From assembly GCA_022432975.1 (NCBI GenBank), contig CM039509.1, positions 16,898,324 through 16,962,323 of the forward strand: a stretch of 64,000 nucleotides of DNA, written 5' to 3'. The notes below the pieces were generated by a model. That model did no database searches. It saw only the letters and a program-made list of their open reading frames with translations, and was not told the origin of the DNA. Below, piece after piece: positions 1-9,998 of the stretch (positions are counted from its first letter, which is position 1; every line of letters starts with the position of its first letter). Both the position numbers and the translations under genes were made by a program. The DNA is from Begonia masoniana (taxonomy: Eukaryota; Streptophyta; Magnoliopsida; Cucurbitales; Begoniaceae).

Positions 1-302
1 AAAGTTGATTAATTTCTTGAAGTTTGATTGAAATTTGTTGTAATTGCTAGTATTAGAAATTTAATTTCTCAAATTAGTTTTTGCTAAGTATTGTTGAATC
101 CCCTAAGTTGTTTATTGACTTCCAAATTTTTGAAATATTTAATGTGCGCATGATCCTTGTTTTATTGACTTAGTTAGGAAACATTCTTTAGTACTTAAAA
201 TTTTCCTAAGACATTAAATAAGATAATCACCTCACTAACTTTTGGATGAAATAATTTAGTCAAGAATTAAAATTCGAATTTTAAAAATTAAAACACTTAG
301 AC
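1..302 (+). other. Untranslated leader of NA1 copy 1 (3' part)
   Basis: AT-rich sequence just upstream of gag, collinear with 19793-20091 before gag of NA1 copy 2. I see no coding potential and no other signal. Confidence 0.75.
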
Positions 303-1265
303 GTGACTAATAAGAGCAGTTTTGCACGTGACACTCCACCCAAAGAGCCAAATCATGCGAGGGGCACTCTCCCTCTCGAACCTACACGTCACGAGGGTGA
401 AACTAGCGAACAAGGAGGCATGCAAGGACAAATTGATGCCTTAGCAAGCGTAGTTAACAACCTTGCCCAACAAGTCCAATCATTATTGAACAATCCTCCT
501 CGAAAAGAATCCCATGAGCAAGTTCCTTCACAACAAACCTCCTCTAGGATCATTCCCGAATGTCCTAGACGTCGTAATCCTACCCCACAACCACCCATAG
601 AGGAAGAATGGGCTGAACCCCAAAGAAGGAGACAACGTTATTATTCGAAGGATGAGGATTGGACCAGAGACGATAAAGAGTACCGGCCAAATCGTCGTAG
701 GGACAACGACGACCTCCGTAACATCAAGATAACCATTTCCCCTTTCAATGGAACGTGTGACAGGCACACATATCTAGATTGGGTTGATAGGGTTGAGCGA
801 GTTTTTGATTGCCACGATTATTCTGATAGAGTGAAAATTCAACTCGTTTCGCTTGAACTTACGGGCCACGCCGCTTTGTGGTGGTCCAACCTCAAGGCCC
901 AACGAATGAGAAAACGAGGATACTCCGTTACTACTTGGACTTCCATGAAAGTCTTAATGCACCATAGGTTCGTTCCCCGTCACTACAAACACGAACTCTT
1001 TCATCAACTCCATAATCTAAAACAAAATAGCCTCTCGGTAGATGAATACCTTACCGAATTCGAAACACTTAATATGCGATGTGCAATTTATGAACCTGAT
1101 GACCAACTCATCGCTAGATTTATAAGTGGCTTGAACCGCGACATTGGAGATGCCGTCGAAGTACAACAATTGGAGACCATGGATTTGGTCATTCAATTAG
1201 CCCTCACGGTGGAGAGGCAATTGAAGAGAAAGCGTAAGACCGACTTTCCTAACAAATTCTACTAA
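303..1265 (+). pseudogene. gag: gag of NA1 copy 1 (capsid-like)
   Basis: Retrotransposon gag: the capsid protein that assembles the cytoplasmic particle. The frame is open for 320 codons. Residues about 150-310 hold the typical plant Gypsy capsid region, with HAALWWSNLK, MKVLMHHRFVPRHYKHELF, and then SLSVDEYLTEFETL. The N-terminal third is hydrophilic and rich in P, R and E. At the start, GTG (303) replaces the ATG present in copy 2 (20092), so the initiator is probably lost. The frame ends at TAA 1263-1265, where copy 2 reads CAA (a C to T change), just before the basic linker to the zinc knuckle. The knuckle and protease follow in another frame. Assignment to gag is secure; present function is unlikely. 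Confidence 0.85.
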
Positions 1266-1961
1266 GAAACTTCAATTCCGATAAGACTATCCCAAGACAA
1301 GAAGATAAAAGGCCTTTCAATCAAAATTGGCCCCTAAAAGGGCCCAACACCCCCAACAATCCCCGACCAAACAAAACCTAAGAACCACAACCAAAAGGAC
1401 CAAGAGCACATGATGTCCAATGCTTCAAATTTTTGGGCAAAGGGCACTATGCTAACGAATGCACCAACATCCGTGTGATGGTCATTAAAGAATCCACTGG
1501 TGAATGGGAGAGTGAAGAGGATGAAGGCCAATATAACAAGATACAAGAGGAAGTAGTAATCGAAGAAAGTGACGAAGAAGCCGATGAATGAAAGCCTTAA
1601 TATGGACCCCTACTAATGGTCATAAGGCGAACATTAATATCGACAAATGCGGACAAGGACTGTCAACGAGAGAATCTTTTCTATAGTCGTTGTGCAGTCA
1701 AAGACAAGGTTTGCTTTATGATTATTGATGGAGGAAGTTGCATAAATGCGGCCTCCCAAGACATGGTCCACAAATTAGGATTTGAAGCCTTTACCCATCC
1801 TACACCCTCCAAGCTTAGTTGGTTGGACGATAGAAATGAGCATGACATTACCAAACAAGTAACCGTTGATTTCGTTATAGGAAAATACAAGGACTCGGAT
1901 ATTTGTGATGTTGTCCCAATGAGTGCCAGCAACATCTTACTAGAACGACCATGGCACTATG
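1266..1961 (+). pseudogene. zinc knuckle and protease remnant of NA1 copy 1
   Basis: The nucleocapsid knuckle lies near 1420-1461, but its second cysteine is phenylalanine (TTT for TGT), so the CCHC is incomplete. An upstream TAA at 1379-1381 sits where copy 2 has CAA. An acidic stretch follows, then an aspartic-protease-like segment from 1616. The active-site triad reads DGG (IIDGGSCINAAS) rather than the usual DSG/DTG, as in other plant elements of this type. Later come YKLSWLDDR-like and CDVVPMSASNILLERPW, the flap and C-terminal regions. The protease is cut after RPWHY by the Cassandra insertion at 1962 and resumes at 2341. Confidence 0.8.
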
Positions 1962-2340
1962 TGTGATGACCCGAATATGCATGTATGGGTATAATGGCTG
2001 CACGAACTGGAACCCGGTTGGCGGTACGTCCGCGCGGGCGAACCGGAAGGTGACAGGTCATAAAAAGGGGGTCGTCACAATCCCACATCGCTTGGGGAAG
2101 TATGTGGAAATGAAACATATGTAAAGAGACCCTCCCAAGATAGCAAGACGCGTTTTGGAGCACGATTGACGACGGATCCCATAAGAACTCCGAAGTTAAA
2201 AGTGCTTCGGCGAGAGCAATTCCAGGTTGGGTGACCTTCCGGGAATTGCTCTCGCCAAACAAAGCCGTGAGGGGAGGATATTGGGCTGCGGCCCAATCCC
2301 CAGAGCGGACAATATCTCGCTGGGAACAGGGGTCGTTACA
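1962..2340 (+). mobile_element. Cassandra-type TRIM solo LTR with 5S rRNA-like promoter
   Basis: A 379-bp insertion into the NA1 protease, flanked by the 5-bp direct repeat CTATG (1957-1961 and 2341-2345). Copy 2 has the empty site near 21741. The ends are TGTGATGAC and GTCGTTACA, an imperfect inverted pair of LTR type. Inside lies a segment matching plant 5S rRNA from GGATCCCATAAGAACTCCG through TTGGGTGACC. A 5S-derived region inside the LTR is the hallmark of Cassandra elements, which are non-coding, non-autonomous and widespread in plants. Only one LTR is present, so it is a solo LTR. It is absent from the paralogous copy, so it inserted after the segmental duplication. Confidence 0.92.
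2174..2258 (+). promoter_or_regulatory. 5S rRNA-derived internal Pol III promoter in the Cassandra LTR
   Basis: The segment resembles the 3' two-thirds of plant 5S rRNA. A box A-like element lies at 2193-2206 (AAGTTAAAAGTGCT) and a box C-like element at 2225-2236 (GGTTGGGTGACC). In true 5S genes these bind TFIIIA and TFIIIC. Several bases differ from the usual plant 5S sequence as I remember it (for example AAAAGTG for AAGCGTG), so activity is uncertain. Confidence 0.85.
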
Positions 2341-3330
2341 CTATGACCGTAAAGTCAATTATGACGGGTTCCTCAACCGTTTCACATTTAATTTTAGAGG
2401 AAGAAAATTAAAATTACTACCGATGACCCCGAGCAAGTGGCTCAAGATGAGGCCACTCGTAAAGAAGGACGAATTAAGGAAAATCTTTTAATATCTAAGC
2501 TCGGAACAAGAACCCTCTCATATCAATTGGCATGACAACCCCTTGTACGATGAAGAAGATGTCGTATCCCATTAAATGGTATTACAATCCCTTATTTGAA
2601 GAAGAGATGCCGCACAAATTGGAAAATTTATCCTTGTGGCATCAAGAAAAAAGGAAGTTGAGTGAAGAAAATATTTTTGGACTGTGTAGCATGATTATTA
2701 CTCCATTCCTTCCTTTTCCAAAACTTGAGGAAATACTCCTACCATTCCCTCCACTTAGGAAAAAGTTAGTTTATGGTCTTGAGCCTAACTATTGCCTTCC
2801 TACATCCTTTCTTAGAGCTACACAAACAAGTAGGAATTTTATTCCCTTTGTAAACCACAAACTTTCTATCCTACAATTTGGTGAATTATCGAAACCACAT
2901 GTTCCACCATTTGACTACCACAAGTTCTACCATAGGACGAGAGTTAAGGTTTAGTTAGTAAGAAAAATTTCTTTTGAGGTCTTAAGAATAATTGAATTAT
3001 TTCTTTGGCCGGAGGACTTTCGCATTTCCACTTCACTACTTGTCGGATTCAACTACTTTGGAAAATTTCATTCCATCACCGAGCAATCGCCCTCCAAAGT
3101 AGCCATCGAATTCAATTTTACCACCCTTCCCAAAGAAAATATTAATAAGACCATCCTAAACCTTTGCCATTTAGAACATCGTTTGGTGAGGTACTTTCAA
3201 ACGAAAGGATATGCTTTCTTTGCATTCAAATTCGAGCCTTCAAGGAGTACAAAAGAAATTGTAGGAGACAATTTTGGGGAGAAGTAAACCAACGGATTTG
3301 AGGTCAAATCCTCAAATCACTCGGAGAGGA
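2341..3330 (+). pseudogene. Unknown C-terminal region of NA1 copy 1 (in place of pol)
   Basis: After the protease tail and a PMTP segment, this stretch encodes, in several frames, a protein I do not recognise. Recognisable blocks are WHQEKRKLSEENIFGLCSMI, LRKKLVYGLEPNYCLPTSFL, and FGKFHSITEQSPSKVAIEFN near 3060-3115. The same blocks occur in NA1 copy 2 and, at lower identity, in both NA2 copies, so it was once a real coding domain. It occupies the place of RT, RNase H and integrase. This copy lacks about 18 bases found in copy 2 near 2500 and has frame changes near 2560 and 2955. The polypurine tract GGAGAGGA (3323-3330) closes the internal region. Confidence 0.7.
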
Positions 3331-4510
3331 TGACATGCCTCGGGTTGTATGCAAAAAGAAATCTAACAAATTCACTTGCATTATCTCATCTCTCTACTTA
3401 TTACGTGTCCTCTTTTTGTAGGTACAATTACTTGGGAAGAATGTATGTGAAGTGCATGGAAGCAGTGACCAAGAGGCCTATGGGAATTTGTCTTCTCGGC
3501 CCGTTTAAATTTATAATTTTAATTTTTTAACTCATTTGGCATACTCTAGCCTTTATTGTATGGATTATATATTTGCATCATGCATTAGATTGTGTGGTTA
3601 GGATTACTTGGTGGCATAGGTGTTTGGTAAACCCATGAGCCATAAGAACTACAAGCCCATGAGAAATTAAAGAGGAGACTGGGCCATACATCATAAACCT
3701 AACCCATGAGAAGATTGGCCTATAAGGAGAAAGCCCATAAGCTTCAGCCCACTTAATTCCTCAAACCTCACATGAAGCAGCCTAGCCCAAGTGACAAATC
3801 ATTCAATCGACTTCAGCCTACTCCTCAACTACACGAAGAAGCCCACCAGAGAAGCAATCTTCAGAAAGCGACCACGGGATTCAGAGATTGACGGCAAGCA
3901 CTCTGCGAGCGCACATATTGCTCACCTGGACTAGCCGACCAATCGAAGCCCTTCTCTGGTCCAAGCAAGCGGCCTCGTCAGCATTGAGCTGCACTCCACG
4001 AATGCCCAACAGAAGCCCTCCCAACGGCTAGATTCTCCTCTGGTCCTTTCCAAACCTAGCCACCTTAGGTATTTAAGCATCACTTTTAGTGTTTGTACGC
4101 ATTCCTTTGATTAATACAAACCTATTTTACTCTCTCTGAAAATCCAAAAGGATTTCTTGTTGCCGTCAAGGTAAGCCACGGTTCTGCCATGAGGAGTGTG
4201 CCTCCATTGATTATCAGTCTTACGGCGGCTATAATCCCTTAAATTCCCTCCCTCTCTGTTACCAGAGTTTAAAAGGCTAAGGATGGTAACCGGTCCCAGC
4301 AGTTGTTGCCTTTACAAGGGAAGGCATGCACTGAGAAGCATAACATAAGATAGCTTCTCGGTCAGCCAAGGGTTTTCCACATTTCATTTCTCCTCCATTA
4401 CATTCTGTCACTCTTCTTCCCACATCTGTTTTGAGGCATTTCTACAACATCCTCCGCTGCAAGTTTCATCCATTTTATTATGTTCTATTTTACTCTCCCA
4501 TTTTCAGTCA
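3331..4510 (+). mobile_element. 3' LTR of NA1 copy 1
   Basis: It starts TGACATGCC right after the polypurine tract and ends GTCA at 4510, followed by TAAAA, the likely target duplication (TAAAT in copy 2). Length is 1180 bp against 1181 bp in copy 2. A TATA-like TATTTAAG is at 4070-4077. An acceptor-like TTTTTGTAG/G is at 3413-3422. No 5' LTR of this family is present in the window. Confidence 0.8.
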
Positions 4511-5048
4511 TAAAATGATGAAGGGAAGGAAGTAGGGAGGAAATTGTGAAGTGAATGACAAGGGAAGGAGAAAGTGGGAACTCTCTGGAGTTGAAAAACT
4601 CCAGAGAGGTTGCTGATCGATCACCAGAATGGGCGATCGATCGGCTGGATTGCTGGGGCAACGCTCTGGTTTTTCCAGAGCGTGTGCCGATCGATCGCCT
4701 GGTGAGGGCGATCGATCGGCTGAGTGTGATCGCCAGGGGGAGATCGATCAAACGATCGATCACGTGGCAAAAATTTGCCACAGTCGATCGATCGACTGTT
4801 GATTGGCCGATCGATCGGCTGTTTAATTGTGAGCAGAAATGTCCCTTTTGCCCTGCGGCTTGCCTGCTGAATGTCTTACTTGTTTTATGTGCCTATGTCT
4901 TGCTTTCTTAAAATGATTTTCAGAATGGTTTAACGATGCTAGACTTCAATTCAATGCTCTAAAGGTAAAAGTTCACAAAAAAAAGGGAGAAAATGAAAAA
5001 TGAAAATTTTTATTGAAATTTCAATGTTTAGAATTAAGGGTCGTTACA
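4511..5048 (+). mobile_element. LTR-J remnant (3' end of an LTR), hairpin-rich
   Basis: The sequence ends GTCGTTACA, the LTR terminus typical of the other long LTRs here; its 5' part is missing because NA1 is inserted at its left edge. Its organisation resembles the 3' part of LTR-I (about 41080-41680): inverted repeats CTCTGG...CCAGAG, clusters of CGATCGATCG, then a T-rich tail. Perfect hairpins lie at 4581-4608 (12-bp arms, GAAA loop), 4661-4683 (9-bp arms) and 4780-4799 (20-bp palindrome). The same fragment recurs at 23933-24424. Confidence 0.7.
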
Positions 5049-5334
5049 GAGGGTGCTGCCAGCTTTCCAATCTGGCGATCTAGGTTGCCAATCGTTCTCG
5101 TACCATCAATGGTGTAGCAGGTTGATCCATGCACGCCTCCATCCAATGCCTGACGCCCCTCCTCACAAGATTTGACGCTCTAGCGCTGCAATCCGTGGCG
5201 CACCCTGGTTTAATGTGGATACTTGCCCATGCGTGCCTGCTCGATGCCAACTTGCTGACCGTGCGTGCCTGCTCGATGCCAACTTGCTGCTCGTGCACGC
5301 CCAATTAGCAATCCACATCTAATCCGAGCCACTG
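5049..5334 (-). mobile_element. Fragment of the C-element LTR (minus strand), unit I
   Basis: GC-richer sequence between LTR-J and NA2 copy 1. Its homologue at 24425-24678 abuts NA2 copy 2, whose other side (45072) is the LTR of minus-strand element C. This is therefore an inner part of the C LTR, read on the minus strand. A partial internal duplication is visible (CGTGCCTGCTCGATGCCAAC twice, near 5233 and 5263). No coding content. Confidence 0.65.
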
Positions 5335-6820
5335 TGACATGCCCCGAGGGCCCAAAACCGAATCCCAGTCCAAGGCTCATGATTTACTAAGTATTTCTTC
5401 TAATGAAAATTATTTTCTTTATTTGCAGGAAGTTGATTTTGATGGAGACCTCACTGGGAGCAATTGGAAGGATCTACCACTCGGCCCATGGGAATTTGTT
5501 TTCCCTGCCCTTTTAAATTTGTAATTTTTATTTTTGAAATCAATTGGCATACATTAGCCTTTATTGTATAAATTATTATATTTGCATCATGCATTAGATT
5601 GTGTGGTTAGGGTTAGATGAATGTGATTGATGATGGGTTGAAGAAATTATTCAACACATTATTCAAAGAAAAAAACTCTTCAACAAATGGAGCCCAAAGG
5701 AAGTCTTAGCCTAAGGAAGAGCCCACATTTAAAGATAAGAAAATGCAGGTACAAATGAGGGTGGAAGAATGACTAAATGACGTGGCAAAACCTCAACCCT
5801 TGATGAAGGATGGGGCGGGCACAAGCTGGACCGTCGGATCTGTCGCGCATCAGCTACATTAGGCACGCGGGATGAAGCAGTGTCGTCAGATGGCGCACAC
5901 GCTGGCGCATCTCCATCGCTCATCAGGCGTGCCACAGATCGCGCCCTGGAACCGTTGATCAATACCCACGCCCAGTGATGCCAGCCATCTGATCAGGCAC
6001 CAAGTAACCAGCCAAGCGTGCTCCTCTTAGCCGCTAATTACACATGTGCGCCACACTCTCAGCCCTTGGATTGGCCCGCACGGATTGCTGCATTTTTGGC
6101 CGCCGATTGGACATCATCAATGGCTCACATTTCTTCCTTTCATTTTTGCCAAACCCTCACCACCTTAGGTTGCCTATAAATGCATAGCATTGGTGCATGT
6201 ATTACAACTTTTCCTCATTTATGAAATTTCTATTTCCTTAACTCCGTGTTAGAAGAACCTTTGGTTGTTTCCTCGATTTCTATCAAGTGGAGTGGTCCTC
6301 CATTGCATTCCTAGGTCAAAGGTTGCTAGGCTAGCTCTTATTTTCCGTCATCTTACTATCTTGAGAGTAAGGGCTTCGAGGAAGAAAACCTAGGCCTACG
6401 GTGGTTGTTTTCCCTCGCAAAAACGTGCATCAGAGAGCTCAAACGTAAGATAGCTCCTCGGGTCCACCAAAGGTATTTTCATTTCCTTCATTTCCATCAC
6501 ATTTCCACACACACCTCACCTTTAAATTCGACCCTCACCATTCACACACTCCACTTTACTTTATTGCAATTTTCTTCATTTTTTAGTATTTCTTCTTCTC
6601 GACCATATTCATTATTCTCTTCATCTCTTTCATTGTTTCATGCCCTCATAATGCACACATTAATTGGCCATCGTCAAAAACCATCACCTCCTTTTTCTTG
6701 CTTCATTTTCATCATCATCTACTATCTATTAATATCAGTTTTTGCTTAATCACTTAACACCCGGGCACTTGAATATTTTGTTGGTATTACACGGCCCATT
6801 TCCTAAGGGTCACCGTGTCA
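5335..6820 (+). mobile_element. 5' LTR of NA2 copy 1
   Basis: A 1486-bp LTR, starting TGACATGCCCCGAG and ending GTGTCA. The promoter-like TATAAATG at 6175-6182 puts U3 at about 840 bases. The first 190 bases keep a reading frame (MPRGPKTESQSK... to LGPWEFVFPALLNL) that, at the 3' end of the element, continues the internal frame. An acceptor-like TTTGCAG/G is near 5425-5431. Confidence 0.85.
6175..6182 (+). promoter_or_regulatory. TATA box of NA2 copy 1 5' LTR
   Basis: TATAAATG preceded by GCC in a GC-poor context, about 645 bases before the LTR end. It is conserved at 25521-25528 in copy 2 but deleted from the 3' LTR of copy 2 near 44433. Confidence 0.6.
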
Positions 6821-6822
6821 AG

Positions 6823-6834
6823 TAGTATCAGAGT
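6823..6834 (+). other. Degenerate primer binding site of NA2 copy 1
   Basis: TAGTATCAGAGT, two bases after the LTR end. It differs at two positions from TGGTATCAGAGC, the complement of the initiator-Met tRNA 3' end, which is intact in CRL and TEK. Confidence 0.7.
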
Positions 6835-7880
6835 GTAGGGAGCTTCCCTAATGCGTTTTAGTTGCCTTTGGCGTTAGCCAAAAGATTGGCACAAAATCGG
6901 GTAAGCCATTTTTTGTTTCTAGCATAATATTTGGATCTATTTTCTGATTATCTTAGTGCTATGAATATCTTAATATTTTCTGCCATTATTCTTATCATTT
7001 AATAGCTTAATATCTTGTGGAAAAATTTGGTATGCATTGTGGCAAAAATTGGCCAAGGTAAGATAAATTTCCTCTCAATTTTATACTTGTTTACTTCTCG
7101 GATTTATACCTATTATTGCTTCGGTTTTGCTTATTCAATTCTCAGATTTTCTTCATCTAAATGATCTATGTTTTGAACCATGATTGACATCTAAATATTA
7201 GCAAGTAACTTGATATAAACTCTGATTATATTGATGCATGAAATCGGCTCTAAAACATTGATCTATAAAAATTTGATTATATGCTTGATTTCTTTCCGGA
7301 TTCTAACAATTTTAAGCCTCGGTTTTCATATTAGGTTGCTAGTTCTTTTTACTTAAATTTAACTCATGAATCATCTATTATATGCGAGTATTTGATCACG
7401 CTAAATTGGATTGCAAATTTGTTACAAATTATTGGTTAAAATCGGCTATATTGGTGTCAATGCACTTATGAAAATTCTGCTATATTTAACTTGAAATTAC
7501 AGCATGTTAACTTTGATAAAAGTTGTGTTCTAATTTTAATACTTGCTATTTTTGAAGTTATTTAGTTGGTATCCATATAAATTTGAGTGATTCTAGTTTA
7601 AAGTTGATAACTTGGTTGAAATTTGATTAGAAATGTGGTAATTGCACGTTATTGAAAATTTCTTTTCTAAATTAGTTTTACTAAGTGTTATTGAAACTTC
7701 TAGGTTGTTTTATTGATTTCAAATTTTAAATGTGAGCATGATCTTTTTGTCTTAGCTAAGAATTCACCTTTCGTGCCTAAAATTATCTAAGGCATTAAAC
7801 AAGATAATCACCTCACTAATTTTGTATGAAACAACTTAGTCAAGAAATTAAAATTGAATTTTAAATTAAAATACTTAGAC
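6835..7880 (+). other. Untranslated leader of NA2 copy 1
   Basis: AT-rich leader without long frames, collinear with 26185-27230 in NA2 copy 2 and more weakly similar to the NA1 leader (19500-20091). It ends just before ATG 7881. Confidence 0.75.
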
Positions 7881-8992
7881 ATGACTAATATAAGTGGATT
7901 CACATGTGACACATCGCACCAAGAACCAAATCGGGTTAGGGACACTCCCCCTCCTGAACCTACACGTCACGAGGGTGAGACTAGCATGAAAGGTGGCATG
8001 CAAGGTCAAATCAATGGGCTTGGTTAACAACCTTTCACAACAAATTAAGGACGTTGCCCTTGAGATAGCCCAATTTAAACAACACATGAGCAACCATCCC
8101 TGACGAGAATCCAACGAACGAGATCCTTCCCAAGAGACATCCTCTTAGATTATACCTAAACGTTCTAGACGTCGAACCCCTTTACAACAACCTTTTAGAG
8201 GAAGAAGATTGGGTTGAGCCACAAAGAAGGAGGTCCCGTTATTATGATACGGAGGATGAAGAATGGGTGGGAGATGATGAAGAGCAATACCATCCTAATT
8301 GTCAAAGGGATAACGACGACCTCCATAATGTTAAGATTACAATTCTCCCTTTTAATGGAACGTGTGACGGGCACTCATTTTTAGATATGGTTGATAAGGT
8401 CGAGAGAGTATTTGACTGCTACGACTATTCCAAAAGAGTTAAAATAAAAATCGCCTCTCTTGAACTTACGGCCCACGTTGCACTATGGTGGTCCAACCTC
8501 AAAGGCCAAAGAATGAGAACTCTAGGTTACCCCGTCTCAACTTGGACTTCCATGAAAGAACTAATGCACAAGAGGTTTGTTCCCCGACACTATAAACATG
8601 AACTCTTCCATCAACTCCATAACCTCAAGCAAAATAGCCTCACGGTAGATGAATACCTTACCGAATTTGAAACTCTTAATATACGATGTGCTATTGACAA
8701 ACCTGAAGAAAAAATCATCGCTAGGTTTATAAAAGGATTGAACCGCGATATAGGCGATGCCGTATAAATTCAACAATTAGAGGCGATGGACTTAGTTGTT
8801 CAATTAGCACTCACGGAGGAGATGAAATTGAAGAGGAAGCGTAAGACTGACCTTCCCAAGAAATTCCTACCAAGAAATTTAAATTCTGACAAATCTACCT
8901 CAAAGCAAGAAGACAAGAGACCATTCAATCGTAATTGGCCACCTAAAGGATCAAACACCGCTCACAATATAGCACCCGCAAACAAAACCTAA
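7881..8992 (+). pseudogene. gag: gag of NA2 copy 1
   Basis: ATG at 7881 opens a frame similar to the NA1 gag N-terminus, broken by a frame change near 8020. The capsid region is readable from 8267 to 8767 and again from 8786 to 8992 in the same frame, with WWSNLKGQRMR, LMHKRFVPRHYKHELF and SLTVDEYLTEFETLN. In-frame stops lie at 8765-8767 and 8990-8992; the second is at the same place as a stop in NA1 copy 1 and NA2 copy 2. The basic stretch LKRKRKTDLPKKF precedes the zinc knuckle. Identified by similarity to the three other gag copies and to CRL gag. Not functional. Confidence 0.82.
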
Positions 8993-9586
8993 GAAAACCA
9001 ACAAAAAGGACCAAGAGCACATGATGTCCAATGTTTTTAATGCCTAGGAAAAGGACATTATGTTAATGAATGCACTAACTGCTGTGTGATGGTCATTAAG
9101 GAATCTACTGGTGAATGTGAGAGTGAGGAAGACGAAAGACAATATAATAAGGTTGAAAAAGAAGTAGTAGAAGAGAGTGACGAAGAAACCGATGAATGCA
9201 ATGCTCAAGAAGGACCCCTACTACTTGTTATAAGACGAGCTTTAATATCCAAGAATATGGACAAAGACTGTCAACGTGAAAATCTTTTCCAAAGTTGTTG
9301 TGCAGTAAAGGATAAGGTTTGTTCTTTATTTATTGATGGAGGAAGTTTCATCAATGCGGCCTCCCAAGACATGGTCAACACGTTGGAATTGGAAATGACT
9401 AACCACCCTACTCTCTACAAGCTTAAATGGTTGGGTGATAGCAATGACTACGTGATAACTAAGCAAGTAATCATAGAATTCACCATAGGAAAATATAAAG
9501 ATTCGGTTGTTTGCGACGTTGTTCCAATGAGTGCCAGCCATATCCTATTAGGACGACCATGGCATTATGAATGTAGAGTTCAATAG
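8993..9586 (+). pseudogene. zinc knuckle and protease of NA2 copy 1
   Basis: Continues the gag frame. The knuckle lies near 9030-9071 and is interrupted by TAA where NA1 copy 2 has AAA (lysine). The protease is open from 9086 to 9586 with the DGG active-site variant (FIDGGSFINAAS, the usual cysteine replaced by phenylalanine), YKLKWLGD, and CDVVPMSASHILLGRPWHY. It ends at TAG 9584-9586 where copy 2 reads TAT. The acidic linker between knuckle and protease is typical of this group. Confidence 0.8.
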
Positions 9587-9998
9587 GACAGATTCCTCAA
9601 CCATTACACTTTTAACTTTAGAGGAAGGAAACTTAATTTGCTACCCATGACACCCGAGTAAATGGATCGTGATGAGGCCACCCGTAAAAAAGAGAAAATT
9701 AAGGAAAATCTTTTGTTATCAAAATTCGGGTTACTAGAACAAGAGCCCTCTCTCATCAAGTGGTATAATTTGGAAACTTCCATTCCATCACTGAGCAATT
9801 GCCCTCCAAAGTAGTTGCCGAATTCAATTATACCATCCTTACCAAAGAAAATTTTAGTGAGATCACCCAATTTCTAATGACACTCTTAACATCAACCTAT
9901 AGTGCCCAAGTTTTGGCCCTTTTTCTTGGAATTACGACTTTTGAAGAGGACGTTGAATCAATAGATTTGAGGTCAAATCCTCAGCCACCTAGAGGGGA
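9587..9998 (+). pseudogene. Shortened unknown C-terminal region of NA2 copy 1
   Basis: Same unknown region as in NA2 copy 2, but about 480 bases are missing between GTGGTATA and TTTGGAAAC (near 9765-9770), matching roughly 31913-32388 in copy 2. The distal part is open from 9799 and runs through the polypurine tract AGAGGGGA (9991-9998) into the LTR, ending at 10188, so the frame spans the internal/LTR border. No known family recognised. Confidence 0.65.

Larger units (their letters stand above)
1..4510 (+). mobile_element. NA1 copy 1: non-autonomous Ty3/Gypsy element, 5' end outside the window
   Basis: This element runs leader, gag, zinc knuckle, protease, an unknown C-terminal region, polypurine tract and 3' LTR, with no RT, RNase H or integrase. 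It begins inside the leader: base 1 matches base 19793 of NA1 copy 2. The 3' LTR (3331-4510) starts TGACATGCC and ends GTCA. A Cassandra LTR interrupts it at 1962-2340. Coding is broken by substitutions and small deletions, so it is a dead copy. It opens the first unit of the segmental duplication. Confidence 0.85.

Noticed and set aside
2174..2258. Genuine 5S rRNA gene
   Set aside because: Only part of 5S is present, with changes in conserved positions, and it lies inside an LTR with target duplications, so it is a Cassandra-derived segment.
5080..5304. Possible host gene exon in the GC-richer stretch 5049-5334 and 24425-24678
   Set aside because: No conserved frame between the two copies, and the stretch is explained as the inner part of the C LTR interrupted by NA2.
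6405..6749. 114-codon serine- and phenylalanine-rich frame in the NA2 5' LTR
   Set aside because: It comes from a pyrimidine-rich LTR stretch; the copies at 25901 and 44798 are shorter and differ in frame.
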